Assembly: GCA_018712985.1 (NCBI GenBank)
Contig: DVGA01000064.1
Location: 1-42,374 of the forward strand
DNA length: 42,374 bases
DNA from: Candidatus Scatomorpha intestinavium
Lineage (GTDB): Bacteria; Bacillota; Clostridia; Oscillospirales; Oscillospiraceae
Direction of reading: 5' to 3'
Within the stretch, counting starts at the first letter, position 1, and every line of letters starts with the position of its first letter. The notes beneath the pieces were generated by a model. That model was not told where the DNA came from. It saw only the letters and a program-made list of their open reading frames with translations, and made no database searches. Below, in pieces: positions 32,375 through 42,040 of this stretch. The position numbers and the translations under genes were made by a program.

Positions 32375-33610
32375 TCAGTTCAGGAAGTCGCGGAGCTTTT
32401 TGCTGCGGCTTGGGTGACGGAGCTTGCGCAGGGCCTTTGCCTCTATCTGGCGGATGCGCTCGCGTGTTACGTTGAACTCCTTGCCGACCTCCTCGAGCGT
32501 CCTCGTGCGGCCGTCCACAATGCCGAAGCGGAGCTCGAGCACCTTTTTCTCGCGCGAGGTAAGGGTATCCAGCACGCTCATGAGCTGCTCTTTCAGCAGG
32601 GAGAAGCTAGCGGCCTCGCTGGGCTCGCTGGCGTCCTCGTCCGGGATGAAGTCACCGAGGTGGCTGTCCTCCTCCTCGCCGATAGGCGTCTCGAGGCTCA
32701 CCGGCTCCTGAGCGATCTTGAGTATGTCGCGCACCTTGTCGACGGGCATGCCCATCTCCTCGGCTATCTCCTCCGCACTCGGGTCGTGGCCAAGCTCCTG
32801 CAGGAGCTGGCGCGAAACGCGGATGACCTTGTTTATCGTCTCCACCATGTGCACGGGGATGCGGATGGTGCGCGCCTGGTCGGCTATGGCGCGGGTGATG
32901 GCCTGGCGTATCCACCAGGTGGCGTAGGTGGAGAACTTGTAGCCCTTAGTGTAGTCGAACTTGTCCACGGCCTTTATAAGGCCGAGGTTGCCCTCCTGGA
33001 TGAGGTCGAGGAAGAGCATGCCGCGGCCCACATAGCGCTTGGCTATGGACACGACAAGGCGCAGGTTGGCCTCGGCCATGCGGCGCTTGGCCTCCTCGTC
33101 GCCGTCAGCCATGCGCTTGGCGAGGTCCTGCTCCTCCTCGGGGGTGAGCAGCGGCACCTTGCCTATTTCCTTCAGATACATGCGCACGGGGTCGTCCGTG
33201 GAGAAGGTGTCCACCAGGCTGTCCGTATCGGCCAGCTCCTCCTCGGTGACCTCCTCGATGTCCTGCAGCTCCTCGATCTCCGGGAGCACCTCGTCGTCAA
33301 GCGGCGGCACGATGTCCTCGCCCGCGGTGTCTATACCGAGGTCTTCCAGTTTATCATAGAACTTGTCGAGCTCCTCCGGCTCGAGCTTCAGGTCATCGAG
33401 CGTGTCCATGAGCTCCTTGCTGGTGAGCTTTCCCGCTTTTTTGCCCTTTTCAATCAGCGCGTTCAGCTTTTCCTCCTTGAGCTTGGCGGCAGCCGCGGGG
33501 TCGAGCTCCTCGACCGTGGGCTCGGCCGGCTTTGATGCCTTTTTCTTCTTCGGCGCGTGTGCGGTTTCCGTCGTCGCGGCGTTCTTCTTGTTGTTCTCTT
33601 CCATGCTCAT
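32375..33610 (-). CDS. rpoD: Primary RNA polymerase sigma factor (sigma-A/RpoD)
   Basis: A 411-residue housekeeping sigma factor. It has an acidic, low-complexity N-terminal extension with region 1.1-like [20 protein letters not shown], then region 1.2 [18 protein letters not shown], region 2 [17 protein letters not shown] with [20 protein letters not shown], the -10 recognising [20 protein letters not shown], region 3 [18 protein letters not shown], and region 4 [20 protein letters not shown]. Length is close to Bacillus SigA (371) plus a longer N-terminus. It begins one base after the dnaG stop, within the classic dgt-dnaG-rpoD macromolecular synthesis operon. Confidence 0.98.
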   Translation of the reverse strand: MSMEENNKKNAATTETAHAPKKKKASKPAEPTVEELDPAAAAKLKEEKLNALIEKGKKAGKLTSKELMDTLDDLKLEPEELDKFYDKLEDLGIDTAGEDIVPPLDDEVLPEIEELQDIEEVTEEELADTDSLVDTFSTDDPVRMYLKEIGKVPLLTPEEEQDLAKRMADGDEEAKRRMAEANLRLVVSIAKRYVGRGMLFLDLIQEGNLGLIKAVDKFDYTKGYKFSTYATWWIRQAITRAIADQARTIRIPVHMVETINKVIRVSRQLLQELGHDPSAEEIAEEMGMPVDKVRDILKIAQEPVSLETPIGEEEDSHLGDFIPDEDASEPSEAASFSLLKEQLMSVLDTLTSREKKVLELRFGIVDGRTRTLEEVGKEFNVTRERIRQIEAKALRKLRHPSRSKKLRDFLN

Positions 33611-33611
33611 C

Positions 33612-35348
33612 TTAACCCCTTTTTTCTTTCTTCATGCGCTCCCAGAGCTCCATAACGCCCTCTTCGGAGGGCTCGGGGGCGCTCCGGCTGCCACGCATGA
33701 TGCCTATGTAGTCGCCGAGCGCCCGCGCGCCGTTGGCGGCGGACTCCGGCTTTTGAAGTATCCCGGTCAGCAGGCTGAGCTCTTCCGGCTTCAGCTCGCC
33801 GCTCATTGCGGCGGGGGACAGGCTCTCGCCCGCATCTATTCTTCGCCTCAGGGCGGAATATATGTGATAGAGCTCCTCAGAGGAAAAGTCCTCCTCCCCG
33901 AGCCCCTCCCGCCCCGCAAAGAGGGACGGGTCCAGGCAGAGCAGCCTTATTACCCCCTCCTCCGCGGCGGCGGAGCGCGGGTCCTTATAGGTTATGCCCT
34001 TCACCTGCGGCTGTGAGGCCCGGACGGGGCGCAGCTCGCGCTCCAGCGTCCGCCTCTCGCGGCTTGAGCGGCGGCGGCGCAGACGCTCAACCTCGCTCTT
34101 CACCGCGCCCTCGGAGACGGAGCAGAGCTCCGCCACGCGCGCGGAGTAGACCTCCCGCTCCACGGCGTTGGGCAGCGTGGACACGATGTCCGTCGCCTCC
34201 TTCAGGAAGCCGAGCTTGCCCTCGTCGCTTTTCAGGTCGTATTTCGCACGGGCGGTGTCGATCCTGTAGTCGATGTGGTTCTCGCTCGACTCGAGCAGCG
34301 CCCGGAAGGCGTCCGCCCCGCGGGATTTTATGAACTCGTCCGGGTCCTTCGCGCCCCGCACAGTGAGGACGCGGACGCGCAGCTCGAGCTTGTCCAGCAG
34401 CCCGATGGCCCGCTGCGCCGCCTTGCGCCCGGCCTCGTCCGCGTCGTAGGAGATCACGATCTCATGCGTATACCTGCTGAGCAGCCTTGCCTGCTCGGGC
34501 GTCAGCGAGGTGCCGAGGGACGCCACGGCGGAGTCGAAACCCGCCTGATGCAGTGAAACCACGTCGATATTGCCCTCCACAAGGATAATGTATCCGCTTT
34601 TGGACTTTTTAGCCAGATTCAGGCCAAAAAGATTGTGACTTTTGCTAAAAACAGGCGTGTCCGGCGTGTTGAGGTACTTCGGCTCGCCGTCCCCCAACAG
34701 CCGCCCGGAAAAAGCCACGACCTGCCCGCGCACATCTATCACCGGGAACATGAGTCGCCCGCGGAAGATGTCATAGACCCCGCCGCGCTTGCCGTGCTTT
34801 ACCAGCCCGGCCTCGGCGAGCTCCCGCTCCGTGAAGCCCTTCTCCTTCATCGCATTCGTCAGGCTGTCCCAGCTGTCCGGCGCGTAGCCGAGGCCGAAGC
34901 GCCTGGCGAACTGCGGGCTTATCTGCCGCCGCTCGAGGTAGCGCTGCGCGCTCTCCCCGCCCGGCTCCACGAGCCGCGAATAGAAAAACCTCGCCGCCTC
35001 CCTGTTCAGGGCGTACAGCCTGTCCCGGCGCGGCCTGCCGGGGTCCAACCCGTCGTCCGGCACCGTCATGCCCGCGCGGCGGGCCAGGAACTCCACCGCG
35101 TCCCGGAACGACAGGTTCTCTATGTCCATTATGAAGTTTATTACGCTGCCGCCCTTCCCGCAGCCGAAGCAGTGGTAGATCTGCTTGGACGGCGAGACGG
35201 AAAAGCTCGGCGTCTTCTCGCTGTGGAACGGGCAGAGCCCGAAAAGGTTCTGGCCGGAGCGCTTGGTCAGCGGGACGTACTCCGCCACGACCTCTTCTAT
35301 CGGGTTCCTCTCCGCCAGCTCCTGCAGGAAGCTGTCAGGTATCGGCAC
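33612..35348 (-). CDS. dnaG: DNA primase
   Basis: A 578-residue primase that lays RNA primers at the replication fork. The N-terminal CHC2 zinc finger is [12 protein letters not shown] with [10 protein letters not shown]; the TOPRIM domain has [14 protein letters not shown] (Glu of EGxxD) and [16 protein letters not shown]; the C-terminal helicase-binding domain (about 430-578) is helical and diverged. The start is GTG at 35348, with GGAGGGAGGG 7 bases upstream. It sits between dgt and rpoD in the usual Firmicutes order. Confidence 0.98.
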   Translation of the reverse strand: MPIPDSFLQELAERNPIEEVVAEYVPLTKRSGQNLFGLCPFHSEKTPSFSVSPSKQIYHCFGCGKGGSVINFIMDIENLSFRDAVEFLARRAGMTVPDDGLDPGRPRRDRLYALNREAARFFYSRLVEPGGESAQRYLERRQISPQFARRFGLGYAPDSWDSLTNAMKEKGFTERELAEAGLVKHGKRGGVYDIFRGRLMFPVIDVRGQVVAFSGRLLGDGEPKYLNTPDTPVFSKSHNLFGLNLAKKSKSGYIILVEGNIDVVSLHQAGFDSAVASLGTSLTPEQARLLSRYTHEIVISYDADEAGRKAAQRAIGLLDKLELRVRVLTVRGAKDPDEFIKSRGADAFRALLESSENHIDYRIDTARAKYDLKSDEGKLGFLKEATDIVSTLPNAVEREVYSARVAELCSVSEGAVKSEVERLRRRRSSRERRTLERELRPVRASQPQVKGITYKDPRSAAAEEGVIRLLCLDPSLFAGREGLGEEDFSSEELYHIYSALRRRIDAGESLSPAAMSGELKPEELSLLTGILQKPESAANGARALGDYIGIMRGSRSAPEPSEEGVMELWERMKKEKRG

Positions 35349-35370
35349 GGCAAGTCCCTCCCTCCGGAAA

Positions 35371-36378
35371 CTATCTCACCGCCCAGCTCTTCGGGATGAA
35401 GAGCTCCGAGTAAACGTCCATCACGTATTTGTCCGTCATGCCGGAGACGTAGTCCGTCACGGCCCGCTCCAGCCCGTCCTCGTCCGCCAGGCTTCTGTAG
35501 TCGTCGGGAAGGGCCTCAGGACGGTTGACATAATATTCCCATATGCTTCTGAGGATATTCCCCACCTTGCTCTCCTCGCCCTTGGCGACGGGGTTGCGGT
35601 ACACATGCGAATACATGAACTCCGTGAACTCCTGCACGGCCTCGCTTATATCCGGCGACATCAATATCACGTCGAGCTCCGCGCTCGTCTCTATAACGTC
35701 CGTGACCACGGAGTTTATGCGCTGGCTGTTGCGCGTCCCGAGCCGCTCGCGGACTATCGCCGGCTCGTCCCCGGGCAGGATGATCCCCGCCCTTTCGGCG
35801 TCGTCGAGGTCGTGGTTTATGTAGGCTATGCGGTCGGAGAGGCGCACTACGTCGGCCTCGAGGCTGCCCCTCGGCTGCCCGGTGGTGTGGTTGAGGATGC
35901 CGGTGCGCGTCTCCTCGCAGAGGTTCAGCCCTCGGCCCTCCTTCTCGAGCCTGTCCACCACGCGCAGGCTCTGCTCATAGTGCCGGAAGCCGCCGGGGTA
36001 TATCTCGTTGAGCGCCCGCTCCCCGGCGTGCCCGAAGGGCGTGTGGCCGAGGTCGTGGCCGAGGGCGATGGCTTCCGTCAAATCCTCGTTCAGCCGCAGC
36101 GCGCGCGAAATCGTCCGCGCTATGCGCGCTACCTCGAGCGTGTGCGTAAGCCTTGTGCGGTAATGGTCCCCCTCCGGCTGAAGGAACACCTGCGTCTTGT
36201 GCTTCAGCCGGCGGAAGGCCTTGCAGTGTGTGATCCGGTCCACGTCGCGCTGAAAGCAGGTGCGCAGCGAGCACTCCTCCTCCGGCACGGCGCGGCCGGC
36301 GCTCTGCGAGGCCCTCACCCCCTTTTCACAGACGAGGGTGAGCTCATCGAGTTCCCTTCTCTCGCGTGGGCTGGGCAT
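35371..36378 (-). CDS. dgt: dGTP triphosphohydrolase-like HD-domain protein
   Basis: A 335-residue HD hydrolase. It has RITHCKAFRRLKHKTQVFL, the HD residues in YRTRLTHTLEVARIAR and AIALGHDLGHTPFGHAGE, and a later D in VVRLSDRIAYINHDLDD. The family removes triphosphate from dGTP or related dNTPs and helps keep dNTP pools in balance. The ATG at 36378 is chosen because GGAGG lies 7 bases before it; an earlier ATG at 36396 precedes that site. It is first in the dgt-dnaG-rpoD operon, as in many Clostridia. Confidence 0.93.
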   Translation of the reverse strand: MPSPRERRELDELTLVCEKGVRASQSAGRAVPEEECSLRTCFQRDVDRITHCKAFRRLKHKTQVFLQPEGDHYRTRLTHTLEVARIARTISRALRLNEDLTEAIALGHDLGHTPFGHAGERALNEIYPGGFRHYEQSLRVVDRLEKEGRGLNLCEETRTGILNHTTGQPRGSLEADVVRLSDRIAYINHDLDDAERAGIILPGDEPAIVRERLGTRNSQRINSVVTDVIETSAELDVILMSPDISEAVQEFTEFMYSHVYRNPVAKGEESKVGNILRSIWEYYVNRPEALPDDYRSLADEDGLERAVTDYVSGMTDKYVMDVYSELFIPKSWAVR

Positions 36379-36436
36379 GTCCACACCTCCTTGCACTCTA
36401 CTAATACTCCGCCCGGGTACAAAAATCCTTTAATTT

Positions 36437-36958
36437 TCAAAAAATTTTCTCGAAAATTTCAAACCGCATTCTGCCGACGCCCTCATAGTCCTCAGCTCTT
36501 GTCCCTGCAAAGCGAAAACCCATTGAAAGATATAGCTTTTCGGCAGGCAGGTTGCCCTCCGCAACGTCGAGCCGCACACAGAGCGCACCGAGGTGCTGCG
36601 CGAGCTCAAGGCACTTTCCCGCCAGGACGCGGCCCACTCCTGCGCGCTGCCTCTCCGGCGAAACTCCCAGCATGTGCAGCGCGAACACCCGCTCCGGCGG
36701 AATATCCCCGCTCAGCAGCGAAGTGCCGTCCGCCCCGCCGGTGTTGCGGTTTATGACAGCTGCCGCGGCTATGTTCTCTCCGTCGTCCAGGACATACAGC
36801 TCCCCGGTGCCGAGCGCCGCCTTCAGATCCACATCCGAGGGATATACGCCCTTTTTCCAGCCGGGTCCATACTGCGCCGTGTCAAAACTGTCTATGAGCT
36901 TCCAGTAAAAATTGCGGATCTCCTCAAATTCCGCGGATTCCGCGCGACGGAAAATCAT
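36437..36958 (-). CDS. GNAT family N-acetyltransferase
   Basis: A 173-residue GNAT protein. The acetyl-CoA binding loop is RQRAGVGRVLAGKCLE, and the C-terminal KLYLSMGFRFAGTR is typical of the fold. The start is ATG at 36958 since GGAGG lies 7 bases before it; the ATG at 36964 overlaps the yigZ stop and is only one base from that site. Substrate unknown. The start lies 2 bases after the yigZ stop, so the two are coupled. It ends in an A/T-rich stretch before dgt with no clear terminator. Confidence 0.88.
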   Translation of the reverse strand: MIFRRAESAEFEEIRNFYWKLIDSFDTAQYGPGWKKGVYPSDVDLKAALGTGELYVLDDGENIAAAAVINRNTGGADGTSLLSGDIPPERVFALHMLGVSPERQRAGVGRVLAGKCLELAQHLGALCVRLDVAEGNLPAEKLYLSMGFRFAGTRAEDYEGVGRMRFEIFEKIF

Positions 36959-36960
36959 AT

Positions 36961-37590
36961 TCATGCCTCCATCTTCTGCGGGCGGAAGACGCTGCCCTTG
37001 ACGGCCAGCTGCGCCGCGCCCGCGGTCATGTCCGAGAGCCTCCGCTCCATTTCCCCGGCCGCGCCGGCGGGCAGCAGGGCGGCGACGGCGACGAATTCGC
37101 CGAAGCTCCCTTCGATGTCCGCCGCCCCGCTGCCCTCCAAAAGGCGGCGCACGCGCTCATACTGCGAATAAGAGCACATGAGCTCCACGCGCTCCCACTC
37201 GGCCATCCTCGCGCGCCCCGCGGCCTCGAGCGCCAGCGCGGCGGCCTTGGAATACGCGCGCACCAGCCCGCCGGAGCCGAGCAGTATGCCTCCAAAGTAG
37301 CGCGTGACCACGCAGCACACGTCGCAGACCCCGGCCCGCCGGAAAACGTTCAGCGTCGGCTGGCCGGAGGTGCCGCCGGGCTCGCCGTCGTCGCTCCAGC
37401 GCATCGCGCCGCCGCTCAGGATATAGGCCCAGACGTTGTGCGTCGCGTCCTCGTGCTTACACCGCACGCGCTCCACGAAGGCCATGGCCTCCGACTCGCT
37501 CTCCACGTGCTCGACCTGGCCTATGAAGCGCGATTTCTTGTCGATGTATTCCGCCTCGCCGTAGCCGGCGGGGATGATGTAGTCTCCCAT
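36961..37590 (-). CDS. YigZ/IMPACT family protein (UPF0029)
   Basis: A 209-residue protein of the YigZ/YvyE family, related to the eukaryotic IMPACT translation regulator. The IMPACT-type N-domain has SRFIGQVEHVESESEAMAFV, then HEDATHNVWAYIL, RWSDDGEPGGTSGQP and CVVTRYFGGILLGSGGLVRAY. A C-terminal ferredoxin-like domain of about 70 residues follows. In bacteria it is linked to translation or stress, but the function is not settled. A TATAAT lies upstream at 37629-37634 on the minus strand without a good -35. Confidence 0.93.
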   Translation of the reverse strand: MGDYIIPAGYGEAEYIDKKSRFIGQVEHVESESEAMAFVERVRCKHEDATHNVWAYILSGGAMRWSDDGEPGGTSGQPTLNVFRRAGVCDVCCVVTRYFGGILLGSGGLVRAYSKAAALALEAAGRARMAEWERVELMCSYSQYERVRRLLEGSGAADIEGSFGEFVAVAALLPAGAAGEMERRLSDMTAGAAQLAVKGSVFRPQKMEA

Positions 37591-37678
37591 TCTGCCGCTG
37601 TGCTCCTCTTGTGCGCAAAATGCGCTTTATTATATAACTTTACCACAAAAGCGCCCGTTTTGGCAAGCCGCGGCGCAG

Positions 37679-37710
37679 TTCGGCGGCAGGGGTTTCCCCC
37701 TGCCGCCGAA
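37679..37710 (-). terminator. Hairpin after the MFS gene
   Basis: A 14-bp perfect stem (37679-37692 with 37697-37710) with a 4-base loop. There is no T-run on the minus strand, so termination may be partial. Confidence 0.6.
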
Positions 37711-37723
37711 AAGCCGTACGTTT

Positions 37724-38929
37724 TCAGATAACCGGCCTGGTCCGCGCCAGCATTAGGATGATCACCGCGGCGCCGCACTCGAGCGCCGTGAAGAGCCATA
37801 TCGCCGGTGCATACGAGCCGAGCCCGGTCTCCAGCGCGCCTATCACCGTGGAGGCGAAAGAGCCGATGAGGATATTTAGGTTTACATAACTAAGGTTCTG
37901 GCCGTAGTGTGCCCGGCCGAAGAAGTCCTCCACCACGGAGGCCGAGATCGTCGGCACCGCACCGTAGCAGGCCCCTATCGCCATCATTGAGGCTATGAGC
38001 GCCCAGGAAGCGCCGCCCGACAGGGCAAGCGCGGCGCAGGCCCCCGCGGCGATGTAAAGCAGCGCGTCCGCCAGCATGGACACCCGGAAGCCGAAGCGGT
38101 CGTGCAGCGTTCCGAACGCCACACGCCCGAGTCCGTTCAGCACGGACACAAGCCCGACGGCGAGCGCCGCGGTTTCCGGCGCGGCCCCGCCCTCGAGGAA
38201 GAGGTAGTTCCCATGCGCTATCAGGCCGGAGCCGAAGGCCGTGCCCACCGTCGCCGCGGCGAAAAAGAGCCAGAACCGCCCCGTTTTTATCATCTGCCGC
38301 GGCGTCAGCCCCTTCTCGGGGGCCGCGGCGGCCTGGGTGGCGCTCTTCACGGGCGGCAGGATAAAAAACCTGCCTATAACGGCGGCGGCAAGGATGGCCA
38401 GCCCGGTCAGCAGATACGTAAGGTGCCAGCCGAGGTCCGGCGAGGCTATCATCCGCGAGGCGAGCCCTCCCAGAAGCAGGCTGCTCGCGCCGTAGCCCAT
38501 CAGCAGCACGCCGGAGGCGAAGCCCTTTTTGTCCCCGAAGCGCGGCACGACCGCGGATATCACGCCGTTATATATGAAGCCCACACCGGTTCCGGAGATG
38601 GCGAAGGCGATGTAGAGCAGATACAGCCGCTCGGCGCGCAGGAACATGCACAGCACGAAGCCAAGGCAGCCGAGGACTCCGCCGAGCGGGATTGAAAGCC
38701 CAACTCCGGCTCTCGCCGCCACCGCCCCGCCGAGCACGCCGCCGATGCAGAAGCAGCCGAGCATCACGGTAAAGCACATGCCGAGCTGCGCGCTCGTCCA
38801 GCCGAAGCCCTCGCTGAAGGGGACGGAATATATGCTCCAGGCGTAGATGACGCCGCTTATCAGCATCATCAGCGTGCCCACTGCAAGCGCCACGGAGCGC
38901 GAGTAGGCGCGCGACTTGGCTCGTCTCAA
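37724..38929 (-). CDS. MFS transporter, OFA (oxalate/formate antiporter) family
   Basis: A 401-residue, 12-span major facilitator. The start (about GTLMMLISGVIYAWSIYSVP, then FGWTSAQLGMCFT) and GTGVGFIYNGVISAVVPRF are hallmarks of the OFA group, which exchanges small carboxylates; the Firmicutes members are mostly uncharacterised. The start is TTG at 38929, because GGAGGG lies 6 bases before it and no ATG is near. It is the last gene of an operon with an M20 peptidase and two membrane proteins, so the substrate may be a product of that peptidase. Substrate not established. Confidence 0.88.
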   Translation of the reverse strand: MRRAKSRAYSRSVALAVGTLMMLISGVIYAWSIYSVPFSEGFGWTSAQLGMCFTVMLGCFCIGGVLGGAVAARAGVGLSIPLGGVLGCLGFVLCMFLRAERLYLLYIAFAISGTGVGFIYNGVISAVVPRFGDKKGFASGVLLMGYGASSLLLGGLASRMIASPDLGWHLTYLLTGLAILAAAVIGRFFILPPVKSATQAAAAPEKGLTPRQMIKTGRFWLFFAAATVGTAFGSGLIAHGNYLFLEGGAAPETAALAVGLVSVLNGLGRVAFGTLHDRFGFRVSMLADALLYIAAGACAALALSGGASWALIASMMAIGACYGAVPTISASVVEDFFGRAHYGQNLSYVNLNILIGSFASTVIGALETGLGSYAPAIWLFTALECGAAVIILMLARTRPVI

Positions 38930-38944
38930 GTTCTTCCCTCCGTC

Positions 38945-40390
38945 TCAGCAGGAACTTATCAGGCGGAGATAAAACTCCGCGCATTTGGCGATTTTATAGG
39001 TCGGGATGTGCTCGTCGTTGCCGTGTATGCCCGCGCGCTCCTCGTTCGACATCTCTATGGGGCAGAAACGGTACACATTCCGGCTGATGCGCCCGTAGTG
39101 CCGGGAATCGGACGCGGCAAGCATCAGATAGGGCGACACGATCGCCTCCGGCCAGGTGGAGCGCACGGCGGAGCACAGCCGCTGCCAGCCCTCGGCCTCG
39201 CCGGTTTCGGAATACGGCGAGGGCTCGGAGCTGGGGCCGCGGCGCAGGCGGATGTTTTTATTTTTTATGATGCGGTGTATACGCGCCTCGGCGCTCTCCA
39301 CACTCTCGCCGCAGATTATGCGCAGGTTCAGCCCCACGCTCGCCTCGGGCGGCATGACGTTGTTCGCCGGGCTGCCGCTCATCTGCGTGACGGCGCAGGT
39401 CGTGCGGACAAGGGCGTTCAGCTCCCCGCCCATGAGGCGCGTTGCAAGGCCGAGCAGCGGGGAGAAGAGCCAGAGATTGGCCATTATCAGCCTTACCGGC
39501 CAGATGGAGTGTCTGCCGAGCGTGTCGAGCATCTCCGCTGCCGGCGGCGTGAGGGTGTAGGGGAATGGGTGCGACTCTATGCGCGTAACGGCCTTCGCGA
39601 GCTCGCCGGCTATGGTGTGCGCCGGGGGCGAGGAGGCGTGGCCCCCGCGGCTGGCCATCTCGAGATAGAGCTGCATCTGCCCCTTTTCGGAGGTACCTAT
39701 TAGCGCGCAGGGCTGCTTGACTCCGGGGAACACCCCCTGCACTACGGCGCCGCCCTCATCGAGCACCAGCGCCGGGCACACCCCGCGCGAGCTGAGGACG
39801 TCCACGATGTCGGAGGCCGAGGGGCCGGCTATCTCCTCCTCGCCGGAGAAGGCGAAATAGATGTCGTTTTTCGGCGTGAAGCCGCTCTTTATCAACTGCT
39901 CGGCCGCCTCGAGGCAGGCGCAGAGCGTTATTTTGGTGTCCAGCGCGCCGCGGCCGTAGAGTATCCCGTCCCCTATCACGCCGCCGAAGGGCGGCTTTGT
40001 CCAGGTGGCCTCGTCCGCGGGCACAACGTCGTAGTGCGCCATCAGGACGGTAGGCGCGCCGTCATTTTCGCCCTTCCAGTAATAGAGCAGCCCGCAGCGG
40101 CCCACGTGCTCGAGGGAGCACTTTTCGTGCACAGCCGGGAAGCGCTCGCGCAGCAGCGCGCGGAAGCGGTCGAACTCCGCGGCGTCCTCAAGGGAGTTGT
40201 CGGGGTTGGAGACGGTTTTGCAGCGGAGCATTTCGGCCAGGTCGTCTATGGCCTTCTGCCCGTCCACATGCACGGCGTCCGGCGCCGGCGCGCTCTGCGC
40301 CTTCGGCTTGAAGCGCAGCGTCCGCACGGCGAGCACGCCGCCGATCGCCCCTATCGCGGCGGCGGAAACAGCCGCTATGGCCTTTTTCAT
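38945..40390 (-). CDS. M20 family metallopeptidase, carboxypeptidase S-like
   Basis: A 481-residue M20 enzyme with an N-terminal membrane anchor or signal-like segment (KKAIAAVSAAAIGAIGGVLAV) followed by the catalytic domain: VLMAHYDVVPADEATW, LYGRGALDTKITLC, YFAFSGEEEIAG with the catalytic Glu, a dimerisation domain, and SDSRHYGRISRNVYRF with a late metal His. The CPS1-like layout, with a span before the active domain, suggests a membrane-tethered peptidase, possibly facing outside. It starts 3 bases after the partner membrane protein and lies between it and the MFS gene. Confidence 0.9.
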   Translation of the reverse strand: MKKAIAAVSAAAIGAIGGVLAVRTLRFKPKAQSAPAPDAVHVDGQKAIDDLAEMLRCKTVSNPDNSLEDAAEFDRFRALLRERFPAVHEKCSLEHVGRCGLLYYWKGENDGAPTVLMAHYDVVPADEATWTKPPFGGVIGDGILYGRGALDTKITLCACLEAAEQLIKSGFTPKNDIYFAFSGEEEIAGPSASDIVDVLSSRGVCPALVLDEGGAVVQGVFPGVKQPCALIGTSEKGQMQLYLEMASRGGHASSPPAHTIAGELAKAVTRIESHPFPYTLTPPAAEMLDTLGRHSIWPVRLIMANLWLFSPLLGLATRLMGGELNALVRTTCAVTQMSGSPANNVMPPEASVGLNLRIICGESVESAEARIHRIIKNKNIRLRRGPSSEPSPYSETGEAEGWQRLCSAVRSTWPEAIVSPYLMLAASDSRHYGRISRNVYRFCPIEMSNEERAGIHGNDEHIPTYKIAKCAEFYLRLISSC

Positions 40391-40393
40391 CTC

Positions 40394-41056
40394 TCAGACC
40401 AGTCCTTTCTTATAGAGGATACGCGCCGCCGCTATTGCGATTATCGCCCCGACAGGCACAAGCACGCCCACGGACGAGGCGAGGGACGGCACGCATACAA
40501 ACAGAACAACCATGAATACCAGCGGGGCCATAGCCACGCGCCAGTTTTTGGACACATAGACCACCGCGAGCGGGCCGAACAGCGCGGGCAGGATGTTGTC
40601 AAACGCCGGCTGAAGCGCTGGGGACTCTATAAATCCGCGTATCGAGCTGAGCATGAGCACGCCGAGGGCGATCACCGCGGTAGTCACAAGGCTGGAAACG
40701 CCGATGGCGATGGTGGAGATGACCTCCCCCTCCTCCGTCCCGGGCTCCACGCCCGCGCTCTCCATCGCGTTGAGCGCGCAGGGGACCTTCAGGCTTGTCA
40801 GGTTTCCGGTGAAGAAGCCGAGGTAGCTGCCGCCCGTGCCGAGCATCGGCACATAGGTCAGCACCTCTATCGTGCCCACGGTCCAGTATATCGGCGCGAC
40901 GCCGAGCAGCCCCTCGAGCACCCATGTGAGCGGGGGCCAGGCGTCGTACACCACGCAGATCGCGGCGGGGACGGCGAGCAGCAGAGCGAAGCCGGTGAGC
41001 ATCCACCAGCGGCCCACAAAGTGCTCATAGTCGCGGAAATTCGTGTATTTGCCCAT
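40394..41056 (-). CDS. Membrane protein, partner of the DUF5058-like protein
   Basis: A 220-residue protein with about five to six hydrophobic spans. It starts MGKYTNFRDYEHFVGRWWML, with GTGGSYLGFFTGNLTSLKVP, which is reminiscent of transporter-type membrane proteins, and the late hydrophobic helices VGVLVPVGAIIAIAAARIL. I do not recognise a named family. It lies 15 bases after the DUF5058-like gene and 3 bases before the M20 peptidase, so it is probably the second subunit of one membrane complex. The ribosome site GAGGGGA precedes the ATG. Confidence 0.8.
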   Translation of the reverse strand: MGKYTNFRDYEHFVGRWWMLTGFALLLAVPAAICVVYDAWPPLTWVLEGLLGVAPIYWTVGTIEVLTYVPMLGTGGSYLGFFTGNLTSLKVPCALNAMESAGVEPGTEEGEVISTIAIGVSSLVTTAVIALGVLMLSSIRGFIESPALQPAFDNILPALFGPLAVVYVSKNWRVAMAPLVFMVVLFVCVPSLASSVGVLVPVGAIIAIAAARILYKKGLV

Positions 41057-41071
41057 TTCTGTCCCCTCCTC

Positions 41072-41827
41072 TCAGGCTATGGCGTTTATCAGGTTAGTGA
41101 TGGGTATGCTCAGCGCCATGCCGCCGAGCATGCTTATCGGCAGGGCGTAGTCCTCCATCCACTTCCACTTCAAAACCTTGACGAACACGGCGCAGACGCA
41201 CATGATGAGCGCCGAGGCTATCATGACAAAGCAGGGTATCCAGCCGCGCAGCCCCTCGCTGACGGTGGCGAAAACCATGCCGAGGAAGGCGCTTATCATG
41301 CCGAGGAAGAGCGCGGTCATGAAAAGGCTGCCCCACTTTTCGTCCTTCTGCCGGATGCGCATGACGCCGTTTTCAATTTTTTTGCCCACAGTAGGCACGA
41401 GCACCGTGCCGGGGATTATGCCGAGCGTCATGACCCAGGCAATCGTGGCGAACACCATCGGGTCCGTGATGAGCTGCGAAAGGTCGGTCCCCACCGCGGC
41501 GGCGGCCGAGGCGGCGGCGGGCGTCTCGTAAGTCAGCGCGCCGATGACGGAAAGGCGCAGCCAGGGCAGCGGGAAGCCCAGCGCGCGGGAGAGCGCTATA
41601 ACCCCGAGTAATATGCTCACCGCCGGGGCTATGGTGAATATCGCGGAGGAAACCGCCACGCGGCGGAGCACTTTCGGGTCCATCCCTATCTTTTTTGCCC
41701 GCTTCCAGGCGAGCACTATGAATCGGACGCTCATGGCTATGACAAACAGTATTACCACGGCCACGAGGCCGTACATAAAGGGGCCGTTTGGGTCGAACAC
41801 GGCTCTCATCTCCTCTCTTGTCTCCAC
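41072..41827 (-). CDS. DUF5058-like membrane protein
   Basis: A 251-residue protein with about seven hydrophobic spans, matching my recollection of DUF5058 proteins: FMYGLVAVVILFVIAMSVRF, AIFTIAPAVSILLGVIALSR, LPWLRLSVIGALTYETPAA and LGIIPGTVLVPTVGKKIENG. The family is uncharacterised and is often found next to a smaller membrane protein and a peptidase. The start is uncertain: the GTG at 41827 has no ribosome site, while the ATG six codons later has AGGAG directly against it. It is first in the four-gene operon with the partner protein, the M20 peptidase and the MFS gene. Confidence 0.75.
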   Translation of the reverse strand: METREEMRAVFDPNGPFMYGLVAVVILFVIAMSVRFIVLAWKRAKKIGMDPKVLRRVAVSSAIFTIAPAVSILLGVIALSRALGFPLPWLRLSVIGALTYETPAAASAAAAVGTDLSQLITDPMVFATIAWVMTLGIIPGTVLVPTVGKKIENGVMRIRQKDEKWGSLFMTALFLGMISAFLGMVFATVSEGLRGWIPCFVMIASALIMCVCAVFVKVLKWKWMEDYALPISMLGGMALSIPITNLINAIA

Positions 41828-41886
41828 AGTCTACCACAACAGGAAGTGGTATACAAGCCTTTGCGCCCTTTTTGGGCACAATTTAT

Positions 41887-41924
41887 GCCGCGCCCCGAAA
41901 CGGAGGGCTCCGTTGGGGCGCGGC
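41887..41924 (-). terminator. Terminator-like hairpin after the dehydrogenase gene
   Basis: A 10-bp perfect outer stem (41887-41896 with 41915-41924) and an inner 7-bp stem (41899-41905 with 41908-41914) after a 2-base bulge. It lies between the dehydrogenase stop and the DUF5058-like gene; the minus strand downstream is A/T-rich without a clean T-run. Confidence 0.6.
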
Positions 41925-42040
41925 TTTCGGCCGCCTGGGCATGGGCCCGGGCGCTGTTCGCGGCGATAAATGGACTGTCCCGGGGCCGCCGGGCGGCTGT
42001 TAATTAGCAGGTCGGAGGCGGTTGTTTGGCGGCAGGGCGG

